DNA of 39,240 nt from NCBI GenBank assembly GCA_027298025.1, contig JAPUGV010000262.1, positions 1 to 39,240 on the forward strand, read 5' to 3'. A program made the translations under genes and the position numbers. Shown in pieces: positions 34,275 to 39,240 of this stretch (the first letter of the stretch is position 1; the number at the start of each line of letters is the position of its first letter). The notes beneath the pieces are model-generated. The model saw only the letters and a program-made list of their open reading frames with translations. It did no database searches and was not told the origin of the DNA. The stretch is from Chloroflexota bacterium. Lineage in GTDB: Bacteria; Chloroflexota; Anaerolineae; Anaerolineales; E44-bin32.

Positions 34275-34694
34275 CTATTCGCCGAACTCTTGTTTTTGAG
34301 TGAACTTCGTTTTTATCGGTAATTTGTGCGAGGCTCTTCGCATCGCTTCGCGCGCTGCTTCCTCATTGAGCCCAGATATCTCAAACATGATGCGTCCGGG
34401 CTTGACAACTGCCACCCAGTGATCCACGGCGCCCTTACCTTTGCCCATGCGGGTCTCCGCCGCTCGCTGGGTCACGGGTTTATCTGGAAATATGCGGATC
34501 CAGACCTTTCCACGGCGCTTCATGTAACGTACCAATGCTCGACGCGTGGCCTCGATCTGGCGCGCCGTGATCCAGGCCGGCTCCAACGCCTGCAGTCCGT
34601 AGTCGCCGAATTCGATCGAGGTGCCCCTGCTGGCAATTCCCTTCCGCCGGCCTCGCATTTGTTTGCGCCACTTGGTGCGCTTTGGCATCAGCAT
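34275..34694 (-). CDS. rplP: 50S ribosomal protein uL16
   Basis: A 139-residue protein: [61 protein letters not shown] and [18 protein letters not shown]. It lies between the A-site tRNA elbow and 23S rRNA. A ten-base gap follows rpsC. Confidence 0.97.
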   Translation of the reverse strand: MLMPKRTKWRKQMRGRRKGIASRGTSIEFGDYGLQALEPAWITARQIEATRRALVRYMKRRGKVWIRIFPDKPVTQRAAETRMGKGKGAVDHWVAVVKPGRIMFEISGLNEEAAREAMRRASHKLPIKTKFTQKQEFGE

Positions 34695-34704
34695 GCTGAA
34701 ATCC

Positions 34705-35379
34705 TTATTCGCTCACATAGACATCCATGGCCTCGCCCTGTCCCTCGGCCTCTGGCAGGATGTCTCCCTTGTAGACCCACACCTTCACTCCGATGCGCCC
34801 GGAGTTCGTGCGGGCCTCGACCTTGGCAAAATCAATATTGGCCCTCAACGTTTGAGCCGGTACTCGCCCTTCGCGGGCCCAGTCTGTCCTCGACATCTCA
34901 TGCCCCCCAAGTCGGCCGGCAACCATCACCTTAACTCCCTGGGCTCCGGCCCGCATCGTGCTATCGACGGCACGCTGCATAGCGCGGCGATGGGTAATCC
35001 TACGCTCCAACTGGTTGGCTACGTTCTCGGCAATAAGCCGCGCATCAAGGTCAGGCTCTTTGATTTCCGAAATATCCAATTTGATGTTGATACCGGTCAG
35101 CGCCTGAAGCTTCGCGCGCAGCTCTTTGACGTTCGCCCCTTTTCTTCCGATCACAATTCCGGGCTTTGAGGTGTGGACCGTGACATTAATGCTGTTCGGA
35201 AAGCGCTCGATCTCTACCAGGGAAATCCCTGCGCGCGGCGTGTTGCCGTGCACAAGGTCCCGGATGTATCGATCCTCGTGAAGCTGTGCAGCGTACTCCT
35301 TGCGATTGGCGAACCATCGCGAATCCCAGGTTCGATTGATGCCCAGCCTGAACCCCACTGGATGGACTTTTCGGCCCAT
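34705..35379 (-). CDS. rpsC: 30S ribosomal protein uS3
   Basis: A 224-residue protein with [23 protein letters not shown], a KH domain ([20 protein letters not shown]), [23 protein letters not shown] and the C-terminal [20 protein letters not shown]. It helps form the mRNA entry helicase region. It starts seven bases after rplV. Confidence 0.97.
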   Translation of the reverse strand: MGRKVHPVGFRLGINRTWDSRWFANRKEYAAQLHEDRYIRDLVHGNTPRAGISLVEIERFPNSINVTVHTSKPGIVIGRKGANVKELRAKLQALTGINIKLDISEIKEPDLDARLIAENVANQLERRITHRRAMQRAVDSTMRAGAQGVKVMVAGRLGGHEMSRTDWAREGRVPAQTLRANIDFAKVEARTNSGRIGVKVWVYKGDILPEAEGQGEAMDVYVSE

Positions 35380-35386
35380 TAATTCC

Positions 35387-35767
35387 CTAACCTTCCACTG
35401 TCTCTAGTGTCTCTAGCGAGCCTTCATGTTCCCGCAGAATCACGGTCACGTGCGATTGCCTGCGAAGGATCGGCTTGAAGCGAAGCCTGGCTCCGAATCT
35501 TCGCCAACGCCGAGTCGGTCCCTCATCTGCGTAGACTCGATACACATATAGGTCTGATCCGATTAAGCCGTAGTTCTGCTCTGCATTAGCCACCGCCGAC
35601 CGAAGCAGCATCTGTACCGGGTGCGCGGCAGCTTTGTTCATGAATTTGAGGATATGGATCGCCTCCAAGACATCCTCACCACGTATCCGATCCAGCACGA
35701 GGCGCACTTTCTGCGGGGATATGCGCAGATAACGGTGGGTTGCCCGTACGTCGAAACCATTTGCCAT
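35387..35767 (-). CDS. rplV: 50S ribosomal protein uL22
   Basis: A 126-residue protein: RATHRYLRISPQKVRLVLDRIRG, HPVQMLLRSAVANAEQN and the exit-tunnel hairpin DEGPTRRWRRFGARLRFKPILRRQSH, then HVTVILRE. The tunnel tip residues lie in that loop. It starts six bases after rpsS. Confidence 0.96.
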   Translation of the reverse strand: MANGFDVRATHRYLRISPQKVRLVLDRIRGEDVLEAIHILKFMNKAAAHPVQMLLRSAVANAEQNYGLIGSDLYVYRVYADEGPTRRWRRFGARLRFKPILRRQSHVTVILREHEGSLETLETVEG

Positions 35768-35773
35768 AGTTCG

Positions 35774-36055
35774 CTATCTTGCCCGCGTAGTGCGATCCCG
35801 CCCGATGTGCCCGCGGAAGGTGCGCGTGGGCGCAAACTCTCCTAGCTTGTGGCCGACCATGTTTTCGGTAATGTAAATCGGAATATGTCGTCGGCCATCA
35901 TGAACCGCGATGGTGTGGCCGACCATCTGCGGAAAAATGGAGCTTGCGCGACTCCAGGTTCGAATCACCTTTTTGTCGCCGCTCTGGTTCATCTCCTCCA
36001 CACGCTTGAGCAGCTTAGGCTCGATGAAGGGACCTTTCTTTAGGGATCGAGACAT
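35774..36055 (-). CDS. rpsS: 30S ribosomal protein uS19
   Basis: A 93-residue protein: [49 protein letters not shown] and [16 protein letters not shown]. It is part of the small-subunit head. Four bases follow the rplB stop. Confidence 0.97.
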   Translation of the reverse strand: MSRSLKKGPFIEPKLLKRVEEMNQSGDKKVIRTWSRASSIFPQMVGHTIAVHDGRRHIPIYITENMVGHKLGEFAPTRTFRGHIGRDRTTRAR

Positions 36056-36059
36056 CTCT

Positions 36060-36896
36060 TTACCGCCTTCCCTTCGAGCGACGTCGGATAATGTACTTAT
36101 TGGTGCTCTTATTCCGACGCGTCTTCTTGCCTAGAGTTGGTTTGCCCCAGGGACTCTTAGGGCCCGGGAGTCCGATGCCTTGTCGCCCCTCCCCACCCCC
36201 GTGCGGATGATCGCGGGGTGACATGGCAGAGCCGCGGACAGTGGGACGAATGCCAAGGTACCGCTTGCGGCCGGCCTTGCCCAATTTGATGTTGCTATGG
36301 TCAGGGTTACCAACCTCACCGATCGTTGCGTAGCAGGCCTGGCGCACCCTGCGCACCTCGCCGGACGGGAGTCGCAGCGCGGCGTAGGCACCTTCCTTGT
36401 CCAGAACCTGGGCTCCCGTGCCGGCCGAGCGTGCCAATTGGCCGCCTTTGCCTTCCTTCAATTCAATGTTGTGAACAACCGTCCCCAATGGAATCCGCTC
36501 TAGCGGAAGGCTATTTCCCGATCGGATCTCTGCATCCGGCCCAGACATCACCCGATCCCCCACCTTAAGGTCCAGGGGGGCGACAATATATCGCTTCTCT
36601 CCGTCCACGTAGTGAAGCAGAGCCAATCGCGCAGACCGGTTCGGATCGTATTCAATAGCCGCTACTCTTGCGGGTATCCCGTGCTTCTCGCGTTTGAAAT
36701 CCACCTTGCGCAATTGTCTGCGGTGGCCGCCACCGCGGTGCCTCACCGTGATGCGCCCCTGGGCATTGCGTCCCCCGCTCCGCTTGCGCGGCTTAATCAG
36801 GGCGCGCTCTGGCCGGGTCTTGGTAATATCTTCAAACAGATCGCCCGTCATTCCACGACGTCCGGGTGAGGTGGGCTTATATTTCCGGACTGGCAT
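36060..36896 (-). CDS. rplB: 50S ribosomal protein uL2
   Basis: A 278-residue protein near the peptidyl transferase centre: [44 protein letters not shown], and the catalytic-centre-proximal [18 protein letters not shown] with its conserved histidine, ending [10 protein letters not shown]. Its ATG shares one base with the rplW stop (TAATG). Confidence 0.97.
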   Translation of the reverse strand: MPVRKYKPTSPGRRGMTGDLFEDITKTRPERALIKPRKRSGGRNAQGRITVRHRGGGHRRQLRKVDFKREKHGIPARVAAIEYDPNRSARLALLHYVDGEKRYIVAPLDLKVGDRVMSGPDAEIRSGNSLPLERIPLGTVVHNIELKEGKGGQLARSAGTGAQVLDKEGAYAALRLPSGEVRRVRQACYATIGEVGNPDHSNIKLGKAGRKRYLGIRPTVRGSAMSPRDHPHGGGEGRQGIGLPGPKSPWGKPTLGKKTRRNKSTNKYIIRRRSKGRR

Positions 36897-37198
36897 TACC
36901 GTATCCCCTCAAAGATGTCGATAGTCTCGCCTGGCGCAAGAGTGACAACGGCCTTCTTGTAACCCGGCCTTCGAATCAGCAGGCGCCGGTTTCGTAGCCT
37001 GCGGCTGCGCTTGGCGGGAATATTCACTACGTTCACGCGCAGGACCGCCACATCGAAAAGCACCTCGACCGCATCTTTGATCTGCGCCTTGGTGGCCGTC
37101 TTCGCGACTTCAAAAACGTATTGGCCAAGGCTCGCGCTCTGATAGGCCGATTTTTCGGTGACGATTGGTCGCACGAGAACGTCATATAGGGTCGTCAT
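36896..37198 (-). CDS. rplW: 50S ribosomal protein uL23
   Basis: A 100-residue protein: [47 protein letters not shown], and the loop [25 protein letters not shown]. It is the docking site for trigger factor and SRP at the exit tunnel. The ATG overlaps the rplD stop by four bases. Confidence 0.96.
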   Translation of the reverse strand: MTTLYDVLVRPIVTEKSAYQSASLGQYVFEVAKTATKAQIKDAVEVLFDVAVLRVNVVNIPAKRSRRLRNRRLLIRRPGYKKAVVTLAPGETIDIFEGIR

Positions 37199-37830
37199 GC
37201 GCTTACTTCCGGATCGAGATACTTCTGCAAGACCTCAATTGAGCCGATCGGCATGATCAGGCGGTCGTATTGCAACAAATCTCGGACGTTCACATAGCTG
37301 GCGTGGAGTACCTTGGCCTTCGGCAGATTGCGAACAGACTTCTCCACATTCTCGCTTCTCGCCGGCAGCAGAAGAAGAGTGCTCTTATCGCCTGCGAGCG
37401 TCTGCAGGATCTCGGACAGCTCGCGCGTCTTCGGTTCGGTCATGCTGAGTTCATCGACAACCGTGATCTGCTTTTCCCCGGCCTTGACGGAAAGGGCCGA
37501 TCGCAGCGCCGCCCGACGCATCTTGCGAGGCATGCGCTGACTGTAGTCCCTTGGTTGGGGCTTGTGTGCCGCGCCGCCTCCGACCCAGATTGGCGATCGA
37601 ATGGAGCCATGCCGCGCTCTGCCGGTGCCTTTCTGACGCCAGGGCTTGCGCCCCCCGCCAGCAACCTCGGAGCGGGTCTTGGTCTTGTGGGTGCCTAGAC
37701 GTGCATTTGCAATCTGCCGCACATAAGCTTGGTGCATAAGATCCGGCTTGATCTCCGCCTCAAAAATGGACTTTGGCAGCTCAGCCGTATCGACTTTTTC
37801 ACCCTTCATGTTCAGAACTTCGGCCTTCAT
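37195..37830 (-). CDS. rplD: 50S ribosomal protein uL4
   Basis: A 211-residue protein from MKAEVLNMKGEKVDTAELP, followed by YVRQIANARLGTHKTKTRSEV, the tunnel loop GGGRKPWRQKGTGRARHGSIRSP and the C-terminal domain. ATG 37830 matches the family start and has GGAG upstream. An in-frame ATG at 37878, 21 bases after rplC, would add 16 residues and cannot be ruled out. In gamma-proteobacteria uL4 represses its own operon. Confidence 0.95.
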   Translation of the reverse strand: MKAEVLNMKGEKVDTAELPKSIFEAEIKPDLMHQAYVRQIANARLGTHKTKTRSEVAGGGRKPWRQKGTGRARHGSIRSPIWVGGGAAHKPQPRDYSQRMPRKMRRAALRSALSVKAGEKQITVVDELSMTEPKTRELSEILQTLAGDKSTLLLLPARSENVEKSVRNLPKAKVLHASYVNVRDLLQYDRLIMPIGSIEVLQKYLDPEVSA

Positions 37831-37899
37831 CCCTAATTTCGCTCCAACGTCGCAGTCTCTGGGCAGAATAAGTGCCATGCGATATGGCTACACGCAGCC

Positions 37900-38778
37900 C
37901 TACTGCTTGCGACCCTCCTTCACTAACACCAGCCCACCCTTCGGGCCCGGCACGCTGCCCCGAACTCCCAGCAGGTTGAGCTCCAGATCCACCAGGTCGA
38001 CACGCAGGTTTTGTGAGCTCACGCGCACCGATCCCATATGGCCAGGTCCTTTGACGCCTTTAAATACCCGTCCGGGCGCCGAGCCGGCGCCGTGCGATCC
38101 GGGTGCCCGCTCGCGATCCGACTGTCCGTGGGTCTTTGGACCGCGATGAAAGCCGTGCCGCTTAATGGCGCCCGCGAAACCTCGGCCCTTGCTGGTGCCC
38201 ACCACATCCACCCGATCGCCCACTCGAAAGACCTGGACCGTGATCCGCTCACCCTCTTCGAGATCGCCGAGATTGCGAACACGAAACTCACGCAGGTGTC
38301 GCAGAGGCGGCGCGTTGGTGCGCTTCAAATGCCCGAGCTGTCCGCCCGTCAGACGCCGCTGTGAAGTCTCTTCCAGACCTAGCTGAACGGAGTTGTACCC
38401 ATCCTTCGCATGGGTCCGAATCTGTGTGATAAAACACGGACCCGCTTCAATAATCGTGACCGGGATCGCGGCCCCCGTGTCGTCGAAGATCTGGGTCATG
38501 CCCACCTTTCGTCCAATCAAACCTTTGAGATCGGGAATTCGGGCGGGCTCCTCCACATCGTCGACTGCCGCTTCTTCGCTAACCTCTTCCTGCTCGTCTC
38601 GCTCGTCTTCCGATTCTGAGCTCGGTCCGGCTTCCGTGGAAGGCTCCGAGTCGCCGCCGAGTTCGGGCTCATCCTGAGCCTGTACCGCTACAGCTTCCTC
38701 CGCTGCGTTGTCCTGCGCGGCTTCGGTCTCAGCTTCTGTCTCAGCCTTGGGTTCGAGATTCTCTGGTTCTTTTGCCAT
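37900..38778 (-). CDS. rplC: 50S ribosomal protein uL3 with long acidic N-terminal extension
   Basis: Residues 84-292 are ordinary uL3: LKGLIGRKVGMTQIFDDTGA, TSKGRGFAGAIKRHGFHRGPKTHGQSDR, GSHGAGSAPGRVFKGVKGPGHMG. Residues 1-83 are extra: an Ala/Glu/Asp/Ser-rich, low-complexity segment with about 31 acidic and 4 basic residues. The frame is continuous. The family's usual initiator aligns with Leu84, which is CTC and cannot serve as a start; the only in-between candidate is GTG at Val75. ATG 38778 lies two bases after the rpsJ stop, the normal operon spacing. I infer that the extended protein is made and is disordered at its N-terminus. Confidence 0.93.
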   Translation of the reverse strand: MAKEPENLEPKAETEAETEAAQDNAAEEAVAVQAQDEPELGGDSEPSTEAGPSSESEDERDEQEEVSEEAAVDDVEEPARIPDLKGLIGRKVGMTQIFDDTGAAIPVTIIEAGPCFITQIRTHAKDGYNSVQLGLEETSQRRLTGGQLGHLKRTNAPPLRHLREFRVRNLGDLEEGERITVQVFRVGDRVDVVGTSKGRGFAGAIKRHGFHRGPKTHGQSDRERAPGSHGAGSAPGRVFKGVKGPGHMGSVRVSSQNLRVDLVDLELNLLGVRGSVPGPKGGLVLVKEGRKQ

Positions 38779-38780
38779 CG

Positions 38781-39089
38781 CTAAATCGTTATTTCGATAT
38801 CCACACCGGCGGGCAAATTGAGTCGCATCAGAGTATCGATCGTCTTGGAATCGGGCTCAAGCACGTCGATGAGGCGCTTGTGCGTCCGAATTTCGAAATG
38901 CTCGTGAGAATCCTTGTCGATAAACGTCGATCTCCGAACCGTAAACCTCTCGATCTTGGTCGGCAGAGGAACCGGTCCAACAACCTTTGCGCCTGTTCGC
39001 TCAGCCGTCTCAACGATTCGCTGCGCCGACTGATCCAGCACTCGGTGATCGTAGGCCTTGAGCCTGATACGAATCTTTTGCTTCGCCAT
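38781..39089 (-). CDS. rpsJ: 30S ribosomal protein uS10 (NusE)
   Basis: A 102-residue protein: [72 protein letters not shown]. Besides its place in the small-subunit head, uS10 pairs with NusB in antitermination. It starts 17 bases after tuf, marking the S10 operon joined to the str operon. Confidence 0.97.
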   Translation of the reverse strand: MAKQKIRIRLKAYDHRVLDQSAQRIVETAERTGAKVVGPVPLPTKIERFTVRRSTFIDKDSHEHFEIRTHKRLIDVLEPDSKTIDTLMRLNLPAGVDIEITI

Positions 39090-39106
39090 GGGTCGTCAAA
39101 CCATCC

Positions 39107-39240
39107 TTACTCGATGATCTCGGTGATCACTCCGGCGCCCACCGTCAGGCCGCCTTCCCGGATGGCAAACTTGCTGCCCTTCTCCAGTGCCACCGGTAGG
39201 ATCAGCTCCACCGTCAGGTTCACGCTGTCCCCCGGCATCA
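39107..39240 (-). CDS. tuf: elongation factor Tu, C-terminal end (cut by window edge)
   Basis: Only the last 43 codons and the stop are present. They read [19 protein letters not shown], then [21 protein letters not shown], the last strands of EF-Tu domain III. A leucine replaces the arginine usually seen in REGGRTVGAG. EF-Tu brings aminoacyl-tRNA to the ribosome as a GTP complex. The gene precedes rpsJ as in the str-S10 arrangement. Confidence 0.95.
   Translation of the reverse strand, partial: MPGDSVNLTVELILPVALEKGSKFAIREGGLTVGAGVITEIIE

Noticed and set aside
34326-35169. Plus-strand frames opposite rplP and rpsC
   Set aside because: They are antisense to conserved genes with no recognisable motifs.
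1-39240. CRISPR arrays, transposases, phage genes or toxin-antitoxin pairs
   Set aside because: I looked for regular repeats and typical protein motifs on both strands and saw none.

Overview
The window is a compact, gene-dense, GC-rich bacterial chromosome segment. I infer a member of the Chloroflexota. The reasons are the fused str-S10-spc-alpha ribosomal cluster ending in truA-rplM-rpsI, the four zinc-type ribosomal proteins (uS14, uS4, bL36, uL24), lipoproteins with Thr/Pro-rich linkers after the lipid-anchor cysteine, and the lineage-typical mix of GH15, DUF3179 and the AttH-type ABC locus. The assignment rests on remembered family patterns, not on a search.

Layout. (1) 1-4902, minus strand: zinc alcohol dehydrogenase, DUF72, yebC, ruvC, ruvA, proC and the first 56 codons of atpA. 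(2) 4981-6261, plus strand: a soluble GAF-histidine kinase. (3) 6262-8932: a visibly AT-richer insert-like block with a membrane-anchored sulfatase-fold gene. It is bracketed on the left by a 38-nt copy of the promoter and 5' end of tRNA-Pro, and on the right by the intact tRNA-Pro(CGG). (4) 9037-13732: GH15 glucoamylase (plus), a MscS channel (minus), and two plus-strand lipoproteins, a c-type cytochrome and a DUF3179 protein. (5) 22140-13729, minus strand: mazG, a secreted metallophosphatase, pckA, ABC ATPase, double-FtsX permease and an AttH/CrtC-like protein, mostly with overlaps or gaps of a few bases. (6) 39240-22248, minus strand: the 3' end of tuf, then rpsJ-rplC-rplD-rplW-rplB-rpsS-rplV-rpsC-rplP-rpmC-rpsQ-rplN-rplX-rplE-rpsN-rpsH-rplF-rplR-rpsE-rpmD-rplO-secY-adk-map-rpmJ-rpsM-rpsK-rpsD-rpoA-rplQ-truA-rplM-rpsI. 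A clear intrinsic terminator follows at 22162-22197.

How the genes fit together. The right half makes ribosomes, the SecY channel, the RNA polymerase alpha subunit and enzymes of protein and tRNA maturation. The middle carries gluconeogenesis (pckA), nucleotide-pool cleaning (mazG) and cell-envelope functions. The left carries DNA repair (ruvA, ruvC), proline synthesis and ATP synthase.

Most notable points: an 83-residue, strongly acidic N-terminal extension on ribosomal protein uL3; ruvC and truA, whose reading frames offer no ATG/GTG/TTG start and seem to begin at CTG; a partial tRNA-Pro duplication flanking an AT-rich gene; absence of infA between map and rpmJ; and atpA directly downstream of proC instead of atpH. 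I found no CRISPR array, rRNA, transposase or integrase, and no system I can claim as wholly undescribed.
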